Source: a virus
Length of the DNA stretch: 24,446 bases
Direction: 5' to 3' (one strand)
Virus record (IMG/VR): IMGVR_UViG_3300044624_002353
Coordinates: 1 to 24,446 of that record
Positions 17,138 through 24,028 of this stretch are shown one piece after another. A program made the translations under genes and the position numbers. The notes under the pieces are model-generated. The model was given only the letters and a program-made list of their open reading frames with translations. It was not told the origin of the DNA and ran no database searches. Numbering within the stretch: position 1 is the first letter of the stretch; each line of letters starts with the position of its first letter.

Positions 17138-17442
17138 GTAGGGGTAGTATTTCAGATCTTCAAGCAACTGCAACTGCATCGGTACTGGGTAACGTCAAGC
17201 GAGCCGACATCAACTACAACTTGAGAATGGCCCCACCTGTGCCCACCAATACTAATCCACGGGCTACTGCAGGTCGCGTTAATAATTTACGAAATGGTCT
17301 TCCAGGCGAGAATAGAGCACAGCCCAATCAAACAGGAATTAGCGCACCGTTGATACCAACGCCACCGTTACGCAGACAATTTAATTCCACAACTGGCGTA
17401 ATGGGCGGCGGTGCAGGATCTGACCTACCGATCGCACCATAA
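17134..17442 (+). CDS. Small disordered protein, 102 aa, unknown function
   Basis: The ATG overlaps the stop of the previous gene (ATGA) and is preceded by AGGAGG, so translation is well supported. The sequence is low in hydrophobic residues and rich in Asn, Pro, Arg and Gly (MAPPVPTNTNPRATAGRVNN; a PLIPTPPLRRQF stretch), and is probably disordered. No family is recognised. Its place among tail and head-completion genes suggests a small virion or assembly factor, which is inference only. Confidence 0.6.
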   Translation: MSRGSISDLQATATASVLGNVKRADINYNLRMAPPVPTNTNPRATAGRVNNLRNGLPGENRAQPNQTGISAPLIPTPPLRRQFNSTTGVMGGGAGSDLPIAP

Positions 17443-17454
17443 GGACATTTTTAT

Positions 17455-17814
17455 ATGAGTACTGTAAATGCTATAAATCCCAATGTCGATTTATCTGCTA
17501 GAGTATTTGACACATTTGATGCGCCGCAGATACAACTAGATGCCAACGAGTACGACATAGTCAGTAGTTTTTTTGAATCAATATTCACTGACCAAACTGC
17601 AGCTAGAAATCTAACACTGACATTTTTTACCATTGCAGAACAAACCAAGACACCTGTATTGACCTTGCTGGATCAAGTTGTAGACCAGGACGCCATACAG
17701 CTCACAGCCACCATGGCCTATTATCTCAATGGTCTTCGTAGCCCTAGTACATTGCTGGGCGTCAACAGCTCAGTGACGCCAAACTTCTATACCGCGCGAA
17801 ACATAGCAGCATGA
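17455..17814 (+). CDS. Conserved small protein, 119 aa, unknown function
   Basis: AAGGA (17441-17445) precedes the ATG at a spacing of nine. The protein is acidic and largely helical, with DANEYDIVSSFFESIFTDQT near residue 29, a hydrophobic LTLTFFTIAEQTKTPVLTLL stretch and a C-terminal MAYYLNGLRSPSTLLG-VTPNFYTARNI motif. I recall proteins with the same YYLNG-RSP-TLLG ending next to head-completion genes in T4-like cyanophages, where they are unnamed. It overlaps gp4 by ATGA, so co-translation with the head-completion nuclease is likely. A tail or head-completion role is inferred from context. Confidence 0.68.
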   Translation: MSTVNAINPNVDLSARVFDTFDAPQIQLDANEYDIVSSFFESIFTDQTAARNLTLTFFTIAEQTKTPVLTLLDQVVDQDAIQLTATMAYYLNGLRSPSTLLGVNSSVTPNFYTARNIAA

Positions 17815-18242
17815 GTAAATTTGCTCAAGGTACCTACCAGCCAGTCAACAAACAAAAATACGCAGGAACACGGGATCCAAGATATAGATCCAGTTGGGAA
17901 TTGGCGTTTATGAACTTTTGCGACCACAACGATCATATACTGCAATGGGCAAGCGAATCAATTTCTATTCCTTATCGACATCCGCTCACAGGAAAAATGA
18001 CCATGTATGTGCCTGATTTTCTAATCACCTACATGAACAAGTCAGGACAGCAGATTGCAGAATTGATAGAAATTAAACCACGCAAACAAAGTGTGATCGA
18101 AGGCAAGATGACCGAAAAAGATCGTATGATTGTGGCAGTGAACTATGCCAAATGGGATTCTGCACAGAAGTGGGCTCGCCGTAACGGGCTAACATTCAGA
18201 GTAATCAACGAAGACAACATCTTTCACAACGGCAGAAGATAG
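17811..18242 (+). CDS. 4: Head completion protein (T4 gp4-like), 143 aa
   Basis: The sequence matches the T4 gp4 family: KFAQGTYQPVNKQKY, then YRSSWELAFMNFCD, IPYRHPLTGK, VPDFLI and IEIKPRKQ. It has the arrangement of a PD-(D/E)xK nuclease (E30 in SSWE, D69 in PDF, E87-x-K89), as in TnsA-like enzymes. In T4, gp4 (with gp50/65) is needed at the last step of head maturation, probably to trim or stabilise packaged DNA ends before tail joining. The length is near T4 gp4 (150 aa). It overlaps the previous gene by ATGA and is followed 14 bases later by gp16. Confidence 0.88.
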   Translation: MSKFAQGTYQPVNKQKYAGTRDPRYRSSWELAFMNFCDHNDHILQWASESISIPYRHPLTGKMTMYVPDFLITYMNKSGQQIAELIEIKPRKQSVIEGKMTEKDRMIVAVNYAKWDSAQKWARRNGLTFRVINEDNIFHNGRR

Positions 18243-18256
18243 TCGGTAAATACGGT

Positions 18257-18745
18257 ATGACCCGTAAACTCGAATCCTTGTTTGATCTCCCTTCCTCTGT
18301 GTCGGATGAGCTCACTGACCCAACTACCCAAGAACAAACCAGTCTAGAAAATTTACCTGACACCTTGGCTGCACTCGACAAAATCGAAGCAGCTCTTCCG
18401 GCAGTAAAGGGACTGGAATCATCTGATTCTGAAATGGACGAGCTGGCCGGAATGGCAGTGAAAGAATTTCACAACTTGCTGGACCTAGGCATGAATGTAG
18501 ATAGCCGGTATGCTAGTGAAATTTTTGGAGTAGCTAGCCAAATGTTAGGGCATGCAATCACAGCCAAAACTGCCAAGGTAAACAAAAAACTACGCATGAT
18601 CGATCTGCAGTTAAAGAAAGCCAAGTTAGATCAAGACACCAACAAAGACGATGCATTGCCGGTTGGGCAAGGTACAGTGCTGGATCGCAACGAATTGTTG
18701 GCCAGTTTGCTAAAGCGCAATGAATCAGATACACCAAAAAAGTAA
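18257..18745 (+). CDS. 16: Terminase small subunit (T4 gp16-like), 162 aa
   Basis: The length equals T4 gp16 (164 aa). The acidic N-terminal tail (FDLPSSVSDELTD), central helical hairpin (MAVKEFHNLLDLGMNVDSRY, then SEIFGVASQMLGHAITAKTA and NKKLRMIDLQLKKAKLD) and polar C-terminus follow the gp16 architecture, with a central coiled coil that forms the ring recognising DNA for packaging. Similarity is by pattern rather than by a sharp motif, so confidence is moderate. The large subunit gp17, which usually follows, is not in this window. A GTAAATA lies four bases before the ATG, too close for an ordinary leader, and there is no clear ribosome site. Confidence 0.68.
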   Translation: MTRKLESLFDLPSSVSDELTDPTTQEQTSLENLPDTLAALDKIEAALPAVKGLESSDSEMDELAGMAVKEFHNLLDLGMNVDSRYASEIFGVASQMLGHAITAKTAKVNKKLRMIDLQLKKAKLDQDTNKDDALPVGQGTVLDRNELLASLLKRNESDTPKK

Positions 18746-18751
18746 TTGTGC

Positions 18752-18758
18752 TAAATAT
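18752..18758 (+). promoter_or_regulatory. Late-type promoter motif (CTAAATA) for the head-interior cluster
   Basis: GCTAAATATA lies 24 bases before the ATG at 18776, with AGGA at 18764-18767 as ribosome site. It is the only clear late motif for the downstream block of genes, which is tightly packed to 24446. Confidence 0.65.
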
Positions 18759-18775
18759 ATCCATAGGACTATGAC

Positions 18776-19387
18776 ATGAAAACATTTGCACAATACCTGA
18801 CAGAAAGCGAAAAAACCTTTGATTATCGTATCAAAATCTGCGGAGATGTTGGGGCTGACCTCTTAAAGATGTTTAAGGAAAAACTTAAAAAGTTTGATCC
18901 TGTAAAGATTTCAGATCCAAAGACCACACCTGTACAGGCCAAGCCTGTAGACTTTCCCGGACAAACTAATCAACGAGTGACCATGATTGATGGCAGTTTT
19001 AGATACCCAGCAACGCCTCCGCAGATTCAACAGATGGCAGAGCTTTGCGGAGTACCTGCTACTGATATTTGTATCAATGACTTGCATTGGTCAGAAGGAA
19101 TGGATCAAGAGTTACTGGGCATTGAAGAAGAAAATTCTCCTTCCTTGCTGGAAAAAGATTACCCAGCTAACTCAGCAGAACAGAACAAGCTCAAGAAAGA
19201 ATACGCCGACAGCAATCAGCAGATAGTAAAAAACTCAGCTGAAAAAGCCACATGGACTGTAGCTGGCGGCCGTACTCCACCAGCTGTCACAACAAACGAT
19301 TTGCCACAGGGCGTCAAGAGTCCTATGTCAACAATAAAACGTCCACCACGTCCAGCCACTGGATTTAAATCTCAAGGAAAAAAGTAA
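18776..19387 (+). CDS. Putative internal head protein with capsid-targeting-like leader, 203 aa
   Basis: The protein begins MKTFAQYLTES. T4 internal proteins IPI-III begin MKTYQEFIAE-A, a capsid-targeting peptide removed by the prohead protease gp21 after (L/I)-x-E. The match in spacing and character (M-K-T-aromatic-x-x-aromatic-L/I-x-E-small) suggests this protein is drawn into the prohead and cut after residue 10. The body has a compact part (residues about 15-105: FDYRIKICGDVGADLLKMFK, PVDFPGQTNQRVTMIDGSFR), then a Lys/Gln-rich and Pro-rich disordered tail. I recognise the general type from aquatic T4-like phages but no function. It is the first gene after a late-type motif; the TAA is followed immediately by the next ATG. 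Confidence 0.72.
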   Translation: MKTFAQYLTESEKTFDYRIKICGDVGADLLKMFKEKLKKFDPVKISDPKTTPVQAKPVDFPGQTNQRVTMIDGSFRYPATPPQIQQMAELCGVPATDICINDLHWSEGMDQELLGIEEENSPSLLEKDYPANSAEQNKLKKEYADSNQQIVKNSAEKATWTVAGGRTPPAVTTNDLPQGVKSPMSTIKRPPRPATGFKSQGKK

Positions 19388-22179
19388 TGGATATCTATCA
19401 AATCATGGCTCGACTTGACGCCATTGGCTCAAAGAAAAATCTGACAGAAAGTCAGGATATGATGCAACCTGTTGCTGAAGGTCGCTTCAAAGAATTAGAT
19501 ATAATTCTGCAGGATTTTCCTGAGGATGTGGAAGAATTTAAACGCAGTGGCGATTTAGGCAGTAGATTTTATGAGGCCCTGGTTAACCATTATCTGGATT
19601 CGGGCGAAATGCCTTATGGCGTAGCTAAAGCACGCACTGGCGATCCGTATGACTGGGTTGTAAATCGGTTGGCTAGCGAGTTGGGTCTGGACGAAGCATC
19701 TGCAAGAAACCGCGGCGATGTTGCTGAAGCCAAGACTTCTAAGCCTGACTTTTTAGATCTTGACAAAGATGGCGACAAGAAAGAGCCAATGAAAAAGGCA
19801 GTTGCTGATAAGAAAAAAGGTGCAGTTAAAGAAAGCGAACAGAATATGAGTCGCGCTGCCAAAGGTTATGAAAAATATGGCAAACAAGGTATGCAGGCAT
19901 TAGCCAAGGCTGGTAAAGAAGGTAAAAGTCTTGATCCCGTCAGAAAAAAATACGACAGGTATGACGAATCACTTAGTCAAGATGACTTTGACCAAGCCGC
20001 AATTGCCCAGGGCAAACGTGGACGTGATGCTCGTGACAATCCTTCAAAAGCAGTAGCGGCAGCTAAACGTAGTCCAGCAGCTCAAGATGCACGTGCCAAA
20101 CTTGACAAAGTACGTCAATCTGAAATCAAAGTCAAAGAGTCAGCAAAACCAGACTTCTTGGACATGGACCAAGATGGCAACAAGAAAGAGTCAATGAAGA
20201 AAGCTGTCCAAGACAAGAATCGTGTTAAGAAAGTCGACGAAGCCGGCAAAAATCTATTCCCAGGCACACCTGAGTACGAATTGCGTTTTGGCAAAGACGA
20301 TGCTTCTAGTGCGTTTGATAAGAAAAAGATTTCAACAGGTACAGTGTATAGCCGCAAGCATCACGAAGAGCCTGAAGCAGCCGACAACGATGATACACCA
20401 AAGAAAAAAGGCCGCCCAGTTGGCGCCAAACGACGCCTAGGAGCCAAAGGACCCAGTGTTAACAGTTTACTGTTAAAAGGCAAAGGCGGTTTGAAAGAAC
20501 ACGATATCGATATTCAAGATAGAGGTGAATACGATCGCGAAGGCGATATGGCCTTGAATCAAGTGCACCAAATTGCAGACGCTGCTCGAGAATTGCATGC
20601 TATTTTGGCATCAGACGATAATCTGCCGGAATGGGTACAAAGCAAGATCACCAAGGCCTTGGATTACATTGACACAGCCAGAGATTATCTAGGTGCCGAA
20701 GGCGAAATGGATCGCGAAGAATTACCTGAAATTGCTCCTATCGTTGGGGCTCTTGCCGGTCGTGCATTGGCTGGAGCAGCTGGCGCAGGATCAACAGGAC
20801 AAGCAATTGGGAGCCTAGCTGGAAGAGCAGTTGCAGGTGCAATGAACGGCAACGATGAAGTTGAAGAAGCTGGATATTCAGCCAAATCAGCTCGTGCAGG
20901 TAAAGACATTGGCAAGCCCGGCAAGAACTTTAACAAGATTGCCAAAGGTGCTGCTGAACGTTACGGCAGCAAGGCTGCTGGTGAACGTGTTGCCGGCGCA
21001 GTGTTAAACAAACTGCGTGCCAAGGAAGGCGTTGAAGAAGGACCCGACACCGGAATTGGATCTAAACTACCAAAAAGCGACATCGAAACTTTTGGATTAC
21101 AAAAAGGACGACCATACAAAATCAATCCTCCTCAAGATTTCAAACCAGGCGATAGAAAACGTGCTGTTCAACAACTTATTCCCACTCAAGACAAGAAAGA
21201 TCACATTCGCAGTCGATTGGGTAAACATGTAGCTCCTGTATTGCCCGAACAAGATGTCGAAGAAGAATCTACTAACAAAAAAGATGTACCGTTTGACGGA
21301 CCATATCGTAAAAAAGGCGATGACAAAGACCAATTCGGCAACAAGATCAAGCATGTTGCTCGTCATGCCGCACGCCAAGGTTTAGCAGACATGACCACAG
21401 CTGAACTCAAGGCTGAACTCAAGCGCAGAAGTCAAGTAGAAGAAGAGTCTACTGATACTCAAGACCAGCATGCAGAAAAGGCCGGCAAGAAAGTCACCAA
21501 AGATCTTGAGTACGACATGAAGCACAAGGGCAAAGACGATGCCAAGGCAGAAAAGGCCGGTAAGAAAGTCACCAAAGATATCGAGTATGACGACAAGAAA
21601 GACAAAGAAAAGAAAGTCGACGAAACCACAGTGTCGGGTTCAGTAGCTACAGGTGGCGATGCTCCTAAGAAAAGCAAAGGCGGAATGCAGTTTGGTCAAG
21701 GTGTCTACGAAGGCGCTATTGCAGAAAGTTTTGACAAGAAGCTGGGCGGAATACTCACCGAAGGCATGAGTGTCAATGTCAGCACAGACGATACAGGCAA
21801 AAAGAGTATCACGGTCAATGCCACAGATGCTGATGCTGATTCCTTGGGCAACATGCTGAAGATGGCAGGTTTGTTCTCTAGCGAAGGCTACAGCAGAACA
21901 TGCGAAAGTTGCCACGGCATACACGAAGCAGGTGCTTGTCAAGCAGAGCAAGTTGCTGAAGAATTGGCCAACAGCCCTGACGAAGTGTATGCTGACAAAG
22001 ACTACATGACACAAACACTATCGGGTGGATTAAATGGTCCCAAGACAACAGGTCAAACAACAGGGCCTGTTGTGAATCGTCAAGATAGTCGTCAAGGTGT
22101 AATGGCTGAAGCTGAACGAGTTGTTGAGCAATCAGAATCACGCTTGTGGAATCTTTACAAGCAATACGAGAAAAAATGA
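19387..22179 (+). CDS. Large head-associated protein, 930 aa, multi-motif, Lys/Asp-rich
   Basis: Its ATG shares a base with the preceding TAA. The N-terminus ends in LTE-S at residues 19-22, a prohead-protease-type site, and more such sites occur inside (IAE-S at 778-781, LTE-G at 790-793). In order: an acidic helical start; two copies of KPDFLDxDxDGxKKExMKKA (about 119-138 and 254-273) with an EF-hand-like Asp loop; an AT-hook-like KKKGRPVGAKRR (339-350); an Ala/Gly-rich glycine-zipper stretch (about 450-487); a repeated AEKAGKKVTKD (two copies, encoded about 21474-21580); a Ser/Thr region leading to GGMQFGQGVYEG; a CxxCx3Hx4C cluster (C839, C842, H846, C851); and a C-terminal LSGGLNGPKTTGQTTGP with a WNLYKQYEKK end. 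Proteins with the same ending exist in T4-like cyanophages as unnamed structural proteins. It is probably packaged in the head; its action is unknown. Confidence 0.75.
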   Translation: MDIYQIMARLDAIGSKKNLTESQDMMQPVAEGRFKELDIILQDFPEDVEEFKRSGDLGSRFYEALVNHYLDSGEMPYGVAKARTGDPYDWVVNRLASELGLDEASARNRGDVAEAKTSKPDFLDLDKDGDKKEPMKKAVADKKKGAVKESEQNMSRAAKGYEKYGKQGMQALAKAGKEGKSLDPVRKKYDRYDESLSQDDFDQAAIAQGKRGRDARDNPSKAVAAAKRSPAAQDARAKLDKVRQSEIKVKESAKPDFLDMDQDGNKKESMKKAVQDKNRVKKVDEAGKNLFPGTPEYELRFGKDDASSAFDKKKISTGTVYSRKHHEEPEAADNDDTPKKKGRPVGAKRRLGAKGPSVNSLLLKGKGGLKEHDIDIQDRGEYDREGDMALNQVHQIADAARELHAILASDDNLPEWVQSKITKALDYIDTARDYLGAEGEMDREELPEIAPIVGALAGRALAGAAGAGSTGQAIGSLAGRAVAGAMNGNDEVEEAGYSAKSARAGKDIGKPGKNFNKIAKGAAERYGSKAAGERVAGAVLNKLRAKEGVEEGPDTGIGSKLPKSDIETFGLQKGRPYKINPPQDFKPGDRKRAVQQLIPTQDKKDHIRSRLGKHVAPVLPEQDVEEESTNKKDVPFDGPYRKKGDDKDQFGNKIKHVARHAARQGLADMTTAELKAELKRRSQVEEESTDTQDQHAEKAGKKVTKDLEYDMKHKGKDDAKAEKAGKKVTKDIEYDDKKDKEKKVDETTVSGSVATGGDAPKKSKGGMQFGQGVYEGAIAESFDKKLGGILTEGMSVNVSTDDTGKKSITVNATDADADSLGNMLKMAGLFSSEGYSRTCESCHGIHEAGACQAEQVAEELANSPDEVYADKDYMTQTLSGGLNGPKTTGQTTGPVVNRQDSRQGVMAEAERVVEQSESRLWNLYKQYEKK

Positions 22180-22937
22180 AGAAACTAGCAGATTATATCG
22201 CTGAATCCGAATCCCCAGTCGCTGGGGATCGATTTGCTATCAATATTCGAGAAGAATGCCTGATTGAATCGCATGTGGTTGATGTGGTTGAAGATGGCAT
22301 TGTGATCGAAGGCGACGAACGCTTGTTGGCCCTGTTGGAAGAATACGGCTTTCAGCTGGAAACTGTTCGTCGATACGGTGCTGTGGGTTCCAGTGCAGGA
22401 ATGGGATTTACCACAGCCGAATCAGATGTCAACGATGCTGGTAGCGACAACAGCGACCGAGAGTTACGCTTGATCCGCAGCCGTGCCGGACTGGCCGAAA
22501 CAGCACCCGATCAGCCCGAAACTGATGCTGACCATAACGATCCCTTGGCAGCCAAGGCAGCAAACCTTGCACCAGTGGGTGCCATTGGATCAGAACTTGA
22601 TGAAGATGGAGTTGATCCAGTAAACGCACAAGGACAAGATGCAGAAGATCTGCATGGCCAAGCCACATCAAGTGTTGCCGGTGCTGTAGACGAAGCTGAA
22701 TACCAAGGTCGTGAAGTCAAGTTAGGCAAGCCTTTTTTAACACCAGGCGGTCCAAAGAAACGTAGCGTTTATGTAAAAAATCCTAAAGGCAACATAGTCA
22801 AGGTCAACTTTGGCGATCCTAACATGCGTATCAAAAAGTCAAATCCGGCACGTAGGAAAAACTTCAGGGCCAGACATAACTGTGCCAATCCGGGTCCTCG
22901 CACATCGGCTCGTTATTGGTCTTGTAGAGCTTGGTAA
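22176..22937 (+). CDS. Putative head-interior or assembly protein with capsid-targeting-like leader, 253 aa
   Basis: The ATG at 22176 overlaps the previous stop (ATGA); a GTG ten codons earlier is possible but unlikely. It begins MKKLADYIAES, again fitting the capsid-targeting pattern with I-A-E-S at the cleavage point (residues 8-11). The next ~60 residues form an acidic alpha/beta part (CLIESHVVDVVEDGIVIEGD, LEEYGF). The middle is Asp/Ala-rich and probably disordered, and the last ~60 residues are a strongly basic module: KRSVYVKNPKGNIVKVNFGD, then PNMRIKK, KNFRARHNC and ARYWSCRAW. I recall this C-terminal module (FGDPNM...RARH.C...ARYWSC) in many marine phage proteins without known function. 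The two cysteines and many Arg/Lys residues suggest nucleic-acid binding, which is inference. Confidence 0.72.
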   Translation: MKKLADYIAESESPVAGDRFAINIREECLIESHVVDVVEDGIVIEGDERLLALLEEYGFQLETVRRYGAVGSSAGMGFTTAESDVNDAGSDNSDRELRLIRSRAGLAETAPDQPETDADHNDPLAAKAANLAPVGAIGSELDEDGVDPVNAQGQDAEDLHGQATSSVAGAVDEAEYQGREVKLGKPFLTPGGPKKRSVYVKNPKGNIVKVNFGDPNMRIKKSNPARRKNFRARHNCANPGPRTSARYWSCRAW

Positions 22938-22956
22938 TAAAAAAAAGGAATCATAA

Positions 22957-23235
22957 ATGCCACAAGCAAACGTATATACATCAGTATCAGCACAAGCCTG
23001 GTTAACAGACAAATGTAAAATTGCCACAGGAAATACGGCTGTGACTTTTAACGTAGATCTCGTCTATCCAACTGCCACTGGCAATTTGTACGGTAATTCA
23101 GTTTCTATTCCTGCAAACTACACACAAACAGTATTTGTGGGTGTAGGTAATAAACTTACTGTAGCCGGTGCTAACTTTACAGCACAAGAAATTGGAACAA
23201 CCAGTTCAGGCAGTTACTCAGTACGACAGGTATAA
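22957..23235 (+). CDS. Small beta-rich protein, 92 aa, unknown function
   Basis: An AAGGA ribosome site in an A-rich leader (about 22944-22950) precedes the ATG. The protein is composed of Thr/Val/Asn-rich alternating segments (KIATGNTAVTFNVDLVYPTA, YTQTVFVGVGNKLTVAG) typical of a small beta sandwich. There are no cysteine pairs, signal peptide or targeting-like leader, unlike its neighbours. It could be a capsid decoration or minor structural protein. No family is recognised. Confidence 0.62.
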   Translation: MPQANVYTSVSAQAWLTDKCKIATGNTAVTFNVDLVYPTATGNLYGNSVSIPANYTQTVFVGVGNKLTVAGANFTAQEIGTTSSGSYSVRQV

Positions 23236-23243
23236 GGTCGCAC

Positions 23244-23627
23244 ATGCGAGCCAGAGAATTTGTTTCTGCTAGAATAACCGAAACAGCAGATGCCAAGATT
23301 TCCCGCAGGCTGCAAGCGGCCACTCGCGGCCTAAATGTCTATAGTGATGCTGAACGCTGGAACGGTGATTATGTATTGAGTCGTTTGGGCCAAGCAGTGG
23401 CCTCAACAGATGGTACGTTTGTACCTGATATTGATATGAAATCGTGGATAGGTAAAAACAAAAGTACTCATCCATACACTCCAGAAGAACAAGCCATGCT
23501 GAAAATGGCGTACCGGGCCATTGGTGCTGACTATACGGATCTCAACGGCGGCAACATGAACAGTGAAGAAATGTCAGAAGTCAATCGAGTTAGCCCAGTG
23601 CAGGGATTTAAAGGTTATCCCAGATGA
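23244..23627 (+). CDS. MRAREF...FKGYPR family protein A, 127 aa, capsid-targeting-like leader
   Basis: It begins MRAREFVSARITE-T, with the protease-type I-T-E at residues 11-13, and ends SPVQGFKGYPR. The same two end signatures are found in the next gene, although the bodies differ. The central part has YSDAERWNGDYVLSRLGQAV, then DIDMKSWIGKNKSTHPYTPE and EQAMLKMAYRAIGADYTDLN, well-formed helices with conserved-looking aromatic residues. I recall similar proteins (SDAER..GDY..YRLG; SWIGK.KSTHPYT) in many aquatic phages without a function. The stop overlaps the next ATG (ATGA). It is probably a packaged or head-assembly protein. Confidence 0.7.
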   Translation: MRAREFVSARITETADAKISRRLQAATRGLNVYSDAERWNGDYVLSRLGQAVASTDGTFVPDIDMKSWIGKNKSTHPYTPEEQAMLKMAYRAIGADYTDLNGGNMNSEEMSEVNRVSPVQGFKGYPR

Positions 23628-24028
23628 GAGCCAGAGAATTTATTCGCGAACAACGAGATTTACCCCCTGAAAGCAAAGGACCCATGCGTTACACTTATGT
23701 GATCCCAGGGTTGAGTGCTTCCGACCCTTATGGAAACTATCGTATGGGTGTGGCAATGGCACGTGCCAGAAGCGATTATGCCAACGAACTCAGCAGTGAA
23801 AACGAAGGAATTGATCCCTACAAGCCTGAATGGTCTGCTGAAACTGCGTTTGGTGAACATGCTGTTGTTGTGGGATCTAGCCCGCACATTGCACAATTGA
23901 TTGACCGTGCTTTGGCAATGACTGGAACACCCGGCGGCAAGCGATTAGTCAGCAGTGCTGACAGTGACGAGCCTGCTTTTGTAGCAAACAAAAGTCCTGT
24001 TCGGGCCTTTAAAGGATACCCGAGATAA
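23624..24028 (+). CDS. MRAREF...FKGYPR family protein B, 134 aa, capsid-targeting-like leader
   Basis: It begins MRAREFIREQ, with I-R-E at residues 7-9, and ends SPVRAFKGYPR, matching the ends of the preceding protein. The body reads YTYVIPGLSASDPYGNYRMG, VAMARARSDY, TAFGEHAVVVGSSPHIAQLI, DRALAMTGTPGGKRLVSS, a small alpha/beta protein with a conserved-looking D-P-Y-x-x-Y-R-x-G-V-A motif. As with its partner, I recall homologues in aquatic phages of unknown role. The start overlaps the previous gene (ATGA) and the end shares a base with the next ATG, so it belongs to the same operon. The two genes look like a matched pair. Confidence 0.7.
   Translation: MRAREFIREQRDLPPESKGPMRYTYVIPGLSASDPYGNYRMGVAMARARSDYANELSSENEGIDPYKPEWSAETAFGEHAVVVGSSPHIAQLIDRALAMTGTPGGKRLVSSADSDEPAFVANKSPVRAFKGYPR

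Noticed and set aside
18246-18252. GTAAATA before gp16 as a late promoter
   Set aside because: It ends four bases before the ATG, so +1 would fall inside the start codon or after it, and it lacks the preferred A/C at the first position. Left as chance.
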